From Planctomycetota bacterium (GTDB taxonomy: Bacteria; Planctomycetota; Planctomycetia; Planctomycetales; Planctomycetaceae), in NCBI GenBank assembly GCA_027622115.1, contig JAQBZS010000448.1, positions 1 to 6,384 on the forward strand: DNA of 6,384 nucleotides, written 5' to 3'. Below, piece after piece: positions 1 to 6,384 of the stretch. The notes under the pieces were generated by a model, which did not search any database, had not been told where the DNA came from, and was given only the letters and a program-made list of their open reading frames with translations. How positions within the stretch are numbered: the stretch's first letter is position 1; the number at the start of each line of letters is the position of its first letter. The position numbers and the translations under genes are program-made.

Positions 1-17
1 GAAGTGGCGCTGTCCAA

Positions 18-2474
18 CTAATGCACCATCATGAAATCGCGGCTATTAAGTAACGCCCAGAACAAGTCCTGCGCGGCTTCGACACGTTTGGTCGCTTCGT
101 AACTCGCGAAAAACGCCTTGCCGATCGCCAATTCCTTTGCGGTCGGTGGGCGGCAAATTGACCACAAATACAGTTCGGTGATCAGCCTTTCGTCTTCCGG
201 CTTAGCTCGCATCAATAAGGCTACTCGACCGTTGCCCGCCGCGACCCGGCTGAGGATCGACTTGCCGTTGATGAAGTGCAGGGCCTGCAACATGTTCGAA
301 CCGTCGTCACGCTCGCATTCGCACGCTTCCATGCGTTGAGGCTTACCGAACAGTGCGAGGAATTCGCTGGTCACGTTGGCGTCCGGCAGTTGTTTCGCGG
401 TGAAGCCGGCTGGGGCTCCGCCGAAGTTTTCCGGGACGCCGGTGGCTTGCACGAGCGCATCCAGTAGCGTTTCGGCAGCGAGACGCCGCGGCACGGATCG
501 CGAGAAGTTCAAGTCGTCATGACCGTTGGTGTCGTTGGCCACGCTGCTGCGCTGGTAGGCGTCGGACGTCACGATGCGCCGCATGAGATGCCGCATGTCG
601 AAGCCGCTGTCGACAAAGTCCCGCGTCAGTGCGGCCAGCAATTCCGGGTTGATGGGTGGGTTGGTCGTACGCAGATCGTCGACCGGATCAATGATGCCGC
701 GATGGAAGAAGTAGCTCCAAAAGCGATTCGTTAGGCTCTTGGCAAAGTGCGGGTTTTCGCCCGTTGTCAGCCACTTCGCATAATCGACTCGGCGATCAAT
801 CTTGTCCGCCAGTTTGGGTTCGCCGCCGCCGAGATACCGCGGCGGTTGCGGCTTGCCGGACCGAGGATTCTGCGTGTTGCCGGTGCTGATGTTGACGAGC
901 AGCCGCTTCGAATTCCGGATGCCCGGCAGCCGGGCGTCGGCCTTGGTCGTCACCTGGTTGAAGAAGCTGAACAGTCCGTAATAGTCGTCCTGGGTCCAGT
1001 TTTCGAACGGATGTGGATGACACCTGGCACACAGCATGCGCACGCCGCAAAACACTTGAGTCGCTCGTTGGATGGAGTCGTGCGTGTCGCTGCTGACCGC
1101 GAAAAACGCGCTGGTTGGGTCTTCGGTCACGCCGCCTTGGGCCGTAAGGATTTTGCGGGCGAATTGGTCCAGCGGCATGTTGGACGCCACCGCGACTCGG
1201 AGCCATTCGCGAAAACCAAAGACCGCCGGGTCGCTCAGGCGGCCTCGCGAGTTCTGCAGCAAGTCGCCCCACTTGAGCGACCACTGATCGACAAACTCCG
1301 GGCGGGCGAACAAGACGTCGATGATCGTTTCGCGTTTCTTGGGATTCGTGTCGGCCAGGAATTCCAGGATTTCGTTGGGCTGCGGTTGAGTCCCGATGAG
1401 ATCGATGAAAATGCGGCGTAAGAACGTGGCGTCGTCCGCGATTACCGAGGGCTTGATCCGCAAAGCATTCAACTTGGCGACGACATGCCGATCGATCAGA
1501 TTGCGATTCGGAATCGGTGTCGGCTGAAAGTTGGGATTGGGGTTCAGCACGATGAAATTGGCCGTGGCGAAAATCCGCTCAAATCGAGCGACAATCGCGG
1601 TTTCGCCAAGATCGCTCGTGGTCACCAAGCCTTCGTCGTCCACCGAGGCGACTCGGTCGGCATTAGCGTTGAAGATGCCGAGTTTCGAAACGTCTCGCGT
1701 GCTGCCGTCGGAATAGTGCGTGATGAGTTGCAATTGCTGCTGTGAATTCGGCGCGAGCACGACTTGTTCCGGATGGATCGTGACGCGTTCGATCGTGACG
1801 TCTTGGTTGGGGTCGCTTTTGGCGCCCTCTTCAATCCAGGCCAGCAGCGATTTGTGCAGCAGGCTGCCGTGCTCGAAGCGAATCCCGCCGTTATGCGGCA
1901 CGTCGCCGAGTGGCTTCGTGATCAGCAAGCTGGCCGGCGGATCGTGGCGGTTGATGCGGCGTTCGAAGAATTCCTCGGTCAAAGCTTCAAAATCCGGTGC
2001 GGGGTCGGAGCCTCGGAGCGAGAGCTTGAAGCCGTTCTTGCCGAGCGAATAGCCGTGACACGCTCCCGAATTGCAGCCGCCCTTGGACAGCACCGGCATC
2101 ACGTCCTGCACGAAGCTGGATGGTTGAGCCACGTTCGGCAGCTTGACTTCGACTGGAACCAGTTGCTGTTGGCCTGCGAACTTGACGGTGATCTTGGTGG
2201 TGCCGTTCGTGAGCGGAGTGACCCATCCAAGAAGGTCGACCGAGGCGACGCCCGGGTTGCTGCTGCTGTACGTCGCCTGCGATGTGTAGTCGATGTCGCG
2301 ACCATCCGTGGACTTGCCCGATGCGAGGATCGAATGCGGTCGCTGTCTGTGCGTCAGCAACATCTTTGCCGGGTGGACCGACATGTCACCGGTTGGCTTC
2401 GTTTCCGCTTGGCAAATGCTTGGCAGGAAGGTCAGCGAGAGCAACAGACCGAATAATCGATGGAGGTGATCCAT
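18..2474 (-). CDS. Secreted Big_2 / DUF1549 / DUF1553 protein with candidate heme c motifs
   Basis: This is an 818-residue exported planctomycete protein of unproven function. Residues 1-23 form a signal peptide (hydrophobic LFGLLLSLTFLPS, likely cleavage after CQA). A first Big_2 Ig-like domain spans about 31-112 and a second about 227-310. Between them GGCNSGACHG (132-141) carries a CX4CH motif (C134, C139, H140), the place where related proteins have a PSCyt1-like cytochrome segment. DUF1549 (PSCyt2) covers about 325-510 and contains CARCHPHPFENW (C482, C485, H486), a CXXCH motif. DUF1553 (PSD1) covers about 560-810, with NRFWSYFFHRGIIDPVDDLR and FGKPQRMEACECERDDGSNM as hallmark segments. 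The start gives an intact signal peptide and has AAGG six bases upstream. The reading frame is uninterrupted and ends in TAG near the window edge. Heme attachment and a redox or polymer-degrading role are inferences; family membership is secure. Confidence 0.95.
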   Translation of the reverse strand: MDHLHRLFGLLLSLTFLPSICQAETKPTGDMSVHPAKMLLTHRQRPHSILASGKSTDGRDIDYTSQATYSSSNPGVASVDLLGWVTPLTNGTTKITVKFAGQQQLVPVEVKLPNVAQPSSFVQDVMPVLSKGGCNSGACHGYSLGKNGFKLSLRGSDPAPDFEALTEEFFERRINRHDPPASLLITKPLGDVPHNGGIRFEHGSLLHKSLLAWIEEGAKSDPNQDVTIERVTIHPEQVVLAPNSQQQLQLITHYSDGSTRDVSKLGIFNANADRVASVDDEGLVTTSDLGETAIVARFERIFATANFIVLNPNPNFQPTPIPNRNLIDRHVVAKLNALRIKPSVIADDATFLRRIFIDLIGTQPQPNEILEFLADTNPKKRETIIDVLFARPEFVDQWSLKWGDLLQNSRGRLSDPAVFGFREWLRVAVASNMPLDQFARKILTAQGGVTEDPTSAFFAVSSDTHDSIQRATQVFCGVRMLCARCHPHPFENWTQDDYYGLFSFFNQVTTKADARLPGIRNSKRLLVNISTGNTQNPRSGKPQPPRYLGGGEPKLADKIDRRVDYAKWLTTGENPHFAKSLTNRFWSYFFHRGIIDPVDDLRTTNPPINPELLAALTRDFVDSGFDMRHLMRRIVTSDAYQRSSVANDTNGHDDLNFSRSVPRRLAAETLLDALVQATGVPENFGGAPAGFTAKQLPDANVTSEFLALFGKPQRMEACECERDDGSNMLQALHFINGKSILSRVAAGNGRVALLMRAKPEDERLITELYLWSICRPPTAKELAIGKAFFASYEATKRVEAAQDLFWALLNSRDFMMVH

Positions 2475-2480
2475 GTTTAA

Positions 2481-2484
2481 CCTT
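2481..2484 (-). promoter_or_regulatory. Probable ribosome binding site of the DUF1549/DUF1553 gene
   Basis: The minus strand reads AAGG, then six bases (TTAAAC), then the ATG at 2474. It is a short but correctly spaced Shine-Dalgarno-like match and supports the start that gives a complete signal peptide. Confidence 0.4.
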
Positions 2485-2517
2485 ATGTTTGGGCCGTTTT
2501 GGAGGGCTGTAGTGGAT

Positions 2518-2551
2518 TTCGCCAGAAATCCCAGTTCGGAATTCTGGCGAA
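2518..2551. repeat. Hairpin-forming palindrome upstream of the DUF1549/DUF1553 gene
   Basis: Arms TTCGCCAGAA (2518-2527) and TTCTGGCGAA (2542-2551) are perfect 10-bp complements. They are extended inward by an A-A mismatch and three further pairs (TCC 2529-2531 with GGA 2538-2540) around a six-base loop. The palindrome lies 43 bp upstream of the 818-aa gene's start codon, so it could fall in the promoter or 5' leader. No T-run follows on either strand, so it is not a standard intrinsic terminator. A dispersed intergenic repeat or a regulatory hairpin are both possible. Confidence 0.6.
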
Positions 2552-2576
2552 TCCCGCTACCGCGACGCAGCGTTGG

Positions 2577-2651
2577 TTAACCCGTAGGCGCAGGCGCAGG
2601 TGTTTGGGCTCCCCCCCCAAAAAAACGCCTGCGCCTACGGCTACGGGTTAA
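2577..2651. repeat. Large imperfect inverted repeat built of hexamer units, REP-like
   Basis: The 29-bp arms at 2577-2605 and 2623-2651 match at 26 positions, and one of the three exceptions is a G-T wobble on one strand. Both arms begin TTAACCC and continue as three hexamers of the form GYAGSC or close variants: GTAGGC, GCAGGC, GCAGGT on the left and, read inward on the opposite strand, GTAGCC, GTAGGC, GCAGGC on the right. The 17-base centre contains eight C followed by seven A (2611-2625, running into the right arm). It lies 22 bp past the stop of the 964-aa gene. No T-run follows the stem on either strand. A REP or MITE-like dispersed element is the best guess; a transcript-stabilising 3' hairpin is the alternative. 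Confidence 0.75.
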
Positions 2652-2673
2652 ACGATGTCGGACTCCCGCCGAG

Positions 2674-5568
2674 TCACTTTTTCTTCACTTCGCTCTTGGG
2701 TTCTGTTGCAGGCAGTTGCTTGAGCTGAATCGTGATGTGTACGTCATCCGTGCGGTTCAGGATCGGATTGCTGGCGATCAGCTTACCGGTCGCAAACAGC
2801 TTGATCGGACCGATGTCGCCCGGCTTCTGATTGGCGGGGAACTTGATTTCGAGTTTGAATTCGGACTTGTCCGCCTTGAGAAGCATCTTGGGGACCGCGA
2901 TTCCCGCCGGAAGTCCCTCGACCGTGATTGTCACATCTTCCTTGAATTCGACGCGTCGCTCCAACGTGCCGGCCAACGTAACCGTGGCGCCGAGTTTCGT
3001 ATCCAGCGTCTGCTCGATTTTCACGGGACCGGTCAACTTCACCGCGATCGGGTTGAGCGTCTCGAACCGACGAACTTCGGTGTAGACGGTTCCCAGCACT
3101 TGCTGTTTGTTTCGACTCAACAGTTCGGCCTTAAATGCCAAGTTGATCGGGTCGTTTCCCAAGCTCGCGGGAACGATCACCGAAATTTCGCCGACATTCT
3201 TGGCGGTTGCCGCAGCGACTTCAGCATTCTTGGAGTCTTCCACGACTTTGGCGTTGGCCACCTTCAATTTGGCGGCAAAGTCGGCTTGAGTTTTTTCGAG
3301 TGCCGCTAGCGATCCGGTTGCCGTTTGCTTGAGTTGATTGACCTTCGCTTGAGCCGTCGCGTTTTGCGCAATGAGCGGTTTTCGCTGAGCCTCGATGCTT
3401 GCTGCGTCCAATTCGAGCAACGTCTTTTTCTTGGCGGCTTCGGCCAGTTGCTTCTTTGCGTCCGCTTCCGGCACGCCTCCGGTTTTGATCTTTTCCTGCA
3501 GGGCGACCGTCTGTTTTGCGAGTGCCGCCAATTCGTCTCGCACGGCTTTGAGTCGTTTGTCGAGCGGCTCCAAAGCAGCAACGAGTCGCGCGACTTCCGC
3601 TTCGCCGGCCTTGAGGGCAGTCTGGTCGGCAGCGAGTTTCTTGGTGGCGACATCAACGGCGGCGGTTTGCTGTTGCGTCAGTGTTGCGACAGCTTTCTCC
3701 GCAGCCACTTTGGCGTCGAAGGCTGTTTGCGCGGCTGGGTCCGGAGGGATTTCGACGTTGACCGTTTCTTGTCGCAGCGTGCGATTCGCGTCTGGATTGT
3801 TGTTCGTCCGCGGTAGCTTCTGGCTGGTCAGCAATGTCAAACGCACCGGCCCGTCGAATCCGACCGGGCGTATCGCTTCGACCGGCAGTTTGATCTTCCC
3901 TCCGAGCGTCAATTTCAGCTCCGGCGGAGTCTTGGCCCAATTCGTTCCGAACGCGATTTCCGCAGCCGACGCCAGGGCCAAGGCAACTTCCTCTTTCATC
4001 CACGGCTGGAATTCCTGCAACGGACGCCCGCTGATCGTCGCGAACTTCGTGGTCCCGGCGATTGGAGCATCAACGGCTTTGGCGCGAACCCGTGTGACGA
4101 CTTGCGAGATCACCGCCTGATCGATACCGGTCATGACGACCAGCGACGCATCCTCGCCGGCGGCGATTTTCCGACCGGAAACCGTCACGCCCTTTGGCAG
4201 TTGTCCAAATTCAAGTTCAATGGCGCCTTCGTAACCGCTGCGAGTGACCTCGGCCTTGAGCACCAGCGTGCCACCGGAGGCCACGGTCGCTCGGTCGTCC
4301 GAAAGTGTCACATCGAAGTCCGGTTTGCTCGATTTGTCGGCAGTGTCGGTAACGACCAAGCGGTAGATGCAATTTGGTCCGCTCACTGAAGCGGTGTCGC
4401 TGATCACCGCAAACACGGACTCGACGCCCTTCGGCACGGTGTATTCGAGCACGGGATCGGAAGTGCCGGCAGCATCATCGTTGACGGCCAAGCGTCCGCC
4501 CTTGTCGTTCTGGATTTCGAGGATCGCGTCGATCGGCGAACGAATGCGTTGGGCGAAGATTTCAAACTTCAGTTTGGACTCCGGTTTGACCGCCACGCGA
4601 TATTTGTCCTGTTCGCCGGGCTGGAGCAATCTGCCGCTGATCGCCGACGGGATTGCTGAAATCTGTTGTGGTGGCGTGGGCGACGCCGTCTCGACCAATT
4701 CGGGGATGTCGCTGACGAGCACCGCCAATTGTGCTCCACTCGACTGCTTCGGCATGCTCCACGGCACAGCGAATTGATCGCCGGTTGGTGCCGGCAGCGA
4801 AACGTGCGTTTCACCCGCAGATCCAATCAACAAGACGCCGCCGGCTTTCGCGCGAGACACGGCTGGCGGAAACACGGCATCCACCGACTGCCAATCGCCA
4901 ATCTTCAAGCGAAAGAAGTTCGCCGCCGGTGCCGCATATTGGAGGTCGTGGAGCTTGAGCGTGTAGGTGCCGGCGACCGGCAGTTCGACACGGATGTGGG
5001 CATCGCCGAGCAGCGAAGGCTTCGGCATCGACCACGCGATGTGTCGGCCCTGCGGGTCATGAAGATGCAGGACGGGTCGCAACTGACCGCCGAGCCGCTG
5101 GGCTTCGACTTCGCATATCACGCGCTGCTTCGCCTGTGCCTGGAACTCGACGGCAACCACGTTGCTGCCCGTGACCGTCCCATGAACGGCGACGGGAAGT
5201 TGTTCGATCGTCTTGCCCGCTTCAAGTCGCTGTTGCGGGAAGTGGTCGGCCGCGATAACCACGCCGGAAGAGACTCCGTGGTCGGTGCCGACCCGCAGCG
5301 TGTAGAGGCCCGGCTCAACATCGTTGGCCAAGCTGACATCGACGATGATGCGATTGGCTGCCGGCTTGGGCTGCAATTCCTGTTTGGCGATTCCCAGTGA
5401 CGAGACGATTCGCGGATTGGGCAGCAGTTCCGCGCCATCGATCGTGAGTCGAGTCGTGCCGCCGATCCGGAGCCCGCGAATGTCGACGCTACGGATTGAA
5501 GGCTCGGCACCTTGAATGGCTGCGGCGGGAATCAGCATCAACGCAGCAAGTCGCCGAACGAGCAACAT
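2674..5568 (-). CDS. Large secreted multidomain beta-sandwich protein with internal coiled coil
   Basis: This is a 964-residue exported protein; I recognise its planctomycete style but no named function. Residues 1-20 are a signal peptide (MLLVRRLAALMLIPAAAIQG). An IPT/TIG-like domain follows at about 22-106. Two regions resemble bacterial pre-peptidase C-terminal (PPC) domains: about 115-225 (VAVHGTVTG to FFRLKIG) and about 305-407 (ISGRLLQPGEQDKYRV to YRLVV). Ig-like beta segments lie at about 415-512 and 548-608. Residues 611-790 are rich in Ala, Lys, Gln and Glu and look like a long coiled coil, after which beta sequence resumes at 794-950. The C-terminus is Lys-rich (EVKKK). There is no catalytic motif, C-terminal anchor or membrane segment beyond the signal peptide. 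The start is chosen because it gives the whole signal peptide; only a weak GGA lies seven bases upstream. A cell-surface binding or scaffolding role is inferred. Confidence 0.93.
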   Translation of the reverse strand: MLLVRRLAALMLIPAAAIQGAEPSIRSVDIRGLRIGGTTRLTIDGAELLPNPRIVSSLGIAKQELQPKPAANRIIVDVSLANDVEPGLYTLRVGTDHGVSSGVVIAADHFPQQRLEAGKTIEQLPVAVHGTVTGSNVVAVEFQAQAKQRVICEVEAQRLGGQLRPVLHLHDPQGRHIAWSMPKPSLLGDAHIRVELPVAGTYTLKLHDLQYAAPAANFFRLKIGDWQSVDAVFPPAVSRAKAGGVLLIGSAGETHVSLPAPTGDQFAVPWSMPKQSSGAQLAVLVSDIPELVETASPTPPQQISAIPSAISGRLLQPGEQDKYRVAVKPESKLKFEIFAQRIRSPIDAILEIQNDKGGRLAVNDDAAGTSDPVLEYTVPKGVESVFAVISDTASVSGPNCIYRLVVTDTADKSSKPDFDVTLSDDRATVASGGTLVLKAEVTRSGYEGAIELEFGQLPKGVTVSGRKIAAGEDASLVVMTGIDQAVISQVVTRVRAKAVDAPIAGTTKFATISGRPLQEFQPWMKEEVALALASAAEIAFGTNWAKTPPELKLTLGGKIKLPVEAIRPVGFDGPVRLTLLTSQKLPRTNNNPDANRTLRQETVNVEIPPDPAAQTAFDAKVAAEKAVATLTQQQTAAVDVATKKLAADQTALKAGEAEVARLVAALEPLDKRLKAVRDELAALAKQTVALQEKIKTGGVPEADAKKQLAEAAKKKTLLELDAASIEAQRKPLIAQNATAQAKVNQLKQTATGSLAALEKTQADFAAKLKVANAKVVEDSKNAEVAAATAKNVGEISVIVPASLGNDPINLAFKAELLSRNKQQVLGTVYTEVRRFETLNPIAVKLTGPVKIEQTLDTKLGATVTLAGTLERRVEFKEDVTITVEGLPAGIAVPKMLLKADKSEFKLEIKFPANQKPGDIGPIKLFATGKLIASNPILNRTDDVHITIQLKQLPATEPKSEVKKK
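3199..3738 (-). other. Coiled-coil segment inside the 964-aa secreted protein
   Basis: This stretch encodes residues 611-790 of the large secreted protein. Sequence such as LDKRLKAVRDELAALAKQTV and KKKTLLELDAASIEAQRKPL has heptad-like spacing of Leu, Val and Ala with many Lys, Glu and Gln between. A Gly-Gly-Val-Pro break at about 697-700 suggests two helical arms folding back as a hairpin. It separates beta sequence ending QETVNVEIPPDP from beta sequence resuming EISVIVPASLGNDP, so it looks inserted into a loop of an Ig-like domain. Confidence 0.75.
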
Positions 5569-5620
5569 GGTGGGTTCCGAGGAAGGTAGGCGGGAATGTC
5601 CGAGGCAGGAGAATCAGTGT

Positions 5621-5660
5621 GGCCAAAAAAGAAAGGGGCGTCCAGGTTGGACGCCCCTTT
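5621..5660 (-). terminator. Intrinsic (Rho-independent) terminator of hcp
   Basis: A perfect 13-bp stem (5632-5644 with 5648-5660, core GGGGCGTCCA/TGGACGCCCC) closes a three-base loop. On the minus strand it is followed by TTTCTTTTTT, counting the last bases of the stem. It lies 88 bp past the hcp stop codon and about 50 bp before the start of the 964-aa gene. The T-run is on the minus-strand side, so it acts on hcp transcription. Confidence 0.92.
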
Positions 5661-5748
5661 GATCGGCTTCGATTGAACTCCGCGAATTCCCGCCCGCGGC
5701 CGCCGAGCGTGTTGACGTCTCGTGGCCACAGCCCGCGATTCCGCAGTC

Positions 5749-6231
5749 TTACATCTTGGTGTTTTCCTCGATGTTCCAACCCATCTGATGCGTTCCAGCA
5801 CCCTTGCCGGCCTTGTCCTGCTCTTGGTACTCGACCTTGACCTTGGCAAAGTTGAGAGTGATGTTTTCGGTCAGCCGGTCTTCGCCGCCCGAACCGCCGG
5901 TGCTGCAAGAAGTCACCATCACGTCGGTCATCGTGATCTTCAGGTATTCAACCGGATTCTCACCCGCCTTGCGGACGGTGACTTTGCATTCGGCGATGTG
6001 CTTGCCGTTGCAACAATGCAGCAGCAGGTTGGCCGTCGACTTGTCGACATACTTCGTGAAGGACAAGTCCTGCACGTTGACCTTGCCGGCACCGCCGCCG
6101 CCACCGACGTGAGCGTAACCGCTTTGGGTGCAACCCCAAGACCAAGAAAGAACGTCGATTTCTTTCCCGTGGGCCTTGTCGCGTGCTTCGCCTTCAATCC
6201 CGTCGATCTTAATGAAAGTGTCAATTGCCAT
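5749..6231 (-). CDS. hcp: Hcp family type VI secretion system tube protein
   Basis: This 160-residue protein belongs to the Hcp family (T6SS_HCP), whose hexameric rings stack into the inner tube that carries effectors and is itself secreted. The family pattern is clear along its whole length: MAIDTFIKIDGIEGE at the start, EIDVLSWSWG (24-33), the glycine loop GGGGGAG (43-49), VNVQDLSFTKYVDK (51-64), CCNGKHI (73-79), TVRKAGENP (85-93) and STGGSGGEDRLTENITLNFAKV (110-131, with small gaps tolerated in the family). Length is normal and there is no signal peptide, as expected. The start has a GGGAG ribosome binding site eight bases upstream. It has its own terminator and no other type VI gene beside it within the window, so it is likely expressed alone. 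Five cysteines (34, 73, 74, 82, 109) are present. Whether it serves a complete type VI system elsewhere in the genome cannot be told here. Confidence 0.96.
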   Translation of the reverse strand: MAIDTFIKIDGIEGEARDKAHGKEIDVLSWSWGCTQSGYAHVGGGGGAGKVNVQDLSFTKYVDKSTANLLLHCCNGKHIAECKVTVRKAGENPVEYLKITMTDVMVTSCSTGGSGGEDRLTENITLNFAKVKVEYQEQDKAGKGAGTHQMGWNIEENTKM

Positions 6232-6239
6232 CGTGCCGT

Positions 6240-6244
6240 CTCCC
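6240..6244 (-). promoter_or_regulatory. Ribosome binding site of hcp
   Basis: The minus strand reads GGGAG followed by eight bases and then the ATG of hcp at 6231. This is the best Shine-Dalgarno match in the window and fixes the hcp start, which also matches the normal Hcp N-terminus. Confidence 0.6.
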
Positions 6245-6270
6245 AGAAAAGGTGGTTAGAAAGTTTCGAC

Positions 6271-6290
6271 CACGTGTCGGTCCGACAGTG
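6271..6290. promoter_or_regulatory. Dyad-symmetric site in the hcp upstream region, possible operator
   Basis: TGTCGG (6275-6280) and CCGACA (6282-6287) are perfect complements around one central base. Outer CAC (6271-6273) and GTG (6288-6290) extend the symmetry with one unpaired G. The site lies 40-59 bp upstream of the hcp start codon, where a regulator could act. A run of five T follows on the plus strand, so in that direction it also resembles a small terminator, though no plus-strand gene leads into it. Operator function is inferred from position and symmetry only. Confidence 0.4.
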
Positions 6291-6384
6291 TTTTTCGTTC
6301 CGTTGAGGTCTCTGTCTGACAAGGGAGTTCTCTGACCGAGCCTGCGAGTTGTTGCCGGGAATCCGACGAGTTTTGGAGTCTTTT

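Noticed and set aside
747..1421. Plus-strand open frame of 224 codons
   Set aside because: It lies wholly antisense to the conserved DUF1549/DUF1553 coding sequence, and its Arg/Val/Gly-rich translation has no recognisable domain.
1764..2456. Plus-strand open frame of 230 codons
   Set aside because: Antisense to the signal peptide and Big_2 region of the 818-aa protein; no family resemblance, so a shadow of the real gene.
2400..2474. Lipoprotein signal at C21 of the 818-aa protein
   Set aside because: The residues before the cysteine (LPSI) do not form a lipobox, which normally has Gly, Ala or Ser just before Cys; CQA fits a signal peptidase I site better.
2577..2651. Large palindrome as an intrinsic terminator of the 964-aa gene
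   Set aside because: The stem position fits, but no T-run follows it on the minus strand; the A/T run is in the loop instead.
3395..4120. Plus-strand open frame of 241 codons
   Set aside because: Antisense to the coiled-coil and Ig-like part of the 964-aa protein; its Ser/Ala-rich composition is what the complement of Ala/Lys-rich codons gives.
4666..5400. Plus-strand open frame of 244 codons
   Set aside because: Antisense to the PPC-like and IPT-like part of the 964-aa protein, Arg/His-rich and without a recognisable domain.
6294..6322. Sigma-70 promoter for hcp with TTGTCA as the -35 box
   Set aside because: At a 17-base spacing the -10 position reads AACGAA, a poor match, and neighbouring spacings are no better.
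6340..6360. Sigma-54 type promoter for hcp (CGGCAAC followed by CTCGCA on the minus strand)
   Set aside because: The GG to GC spacing is nine bases rather than ten and the flanking bases match poorly.

Overview
The window looks like a planctomycete chromosome segment, probably Pirellulales or Planctomycetales. The main reason is the 818-aa secreted protein with Big_2, DUF1549 and DUF1553 domains, an architecture that is abundant in Planctomycetes. A very large secreted beta-sandwich protein and weak Shine-Dalgarno sequences fit the same assignment. Genus cannot be set from this sequence.

All three supported genes lie on the minus strand and read right to left. First is hcp (5749-6231), encoding a type VI secretion tube protein, with a good ribosome binding site and a textbook intrinsic terminator (5621-5660). 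Next is a 964-aa secreted protein (2674-5568) with IPT/PPC/Ig-like beta domains and a coiled coil of about 180 residues inserted near its C-terminal part. Last is the 818-aa DUF1549/DUF1553 protein (18-2474), with two Big_2 domains and two candidate c-type heme motifs (CX4CH and CXXCH). Its stop codon lies 17 bases from the left window edge.

The gaps are short: 199 bp between the two large genes, 180 bp between hcp and the 964-aa gene, and 153 bp upstream of hcp. No gene-free stretch exceeds 300 bases. The 199-bp gap holds two separate palindromes, one a 29-bp-arm imperfect inverted repeat made of hexamer units and resembling a dispersed REP-like element. The gap upstream of hcp holds a short dyad that may be an operator.

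The terminator makes hcp a separate transcription unit from the two large genes. Those two may form a loose functional pair of exported proteins, since PPC-type proteins and DUF1549/DUF1553 proteins often occur close together in planctomycetes. No other type VI gene is visible, so hcp appears as an orphan here. I found no tRNA, rRNA, CRISPR array, insertion sequence or transposase gene. The less ordinary signals are the coiled-coil insertion, the palindromes and the orphan hcp. I see no clear evidence of a wholly new multi-gene system.
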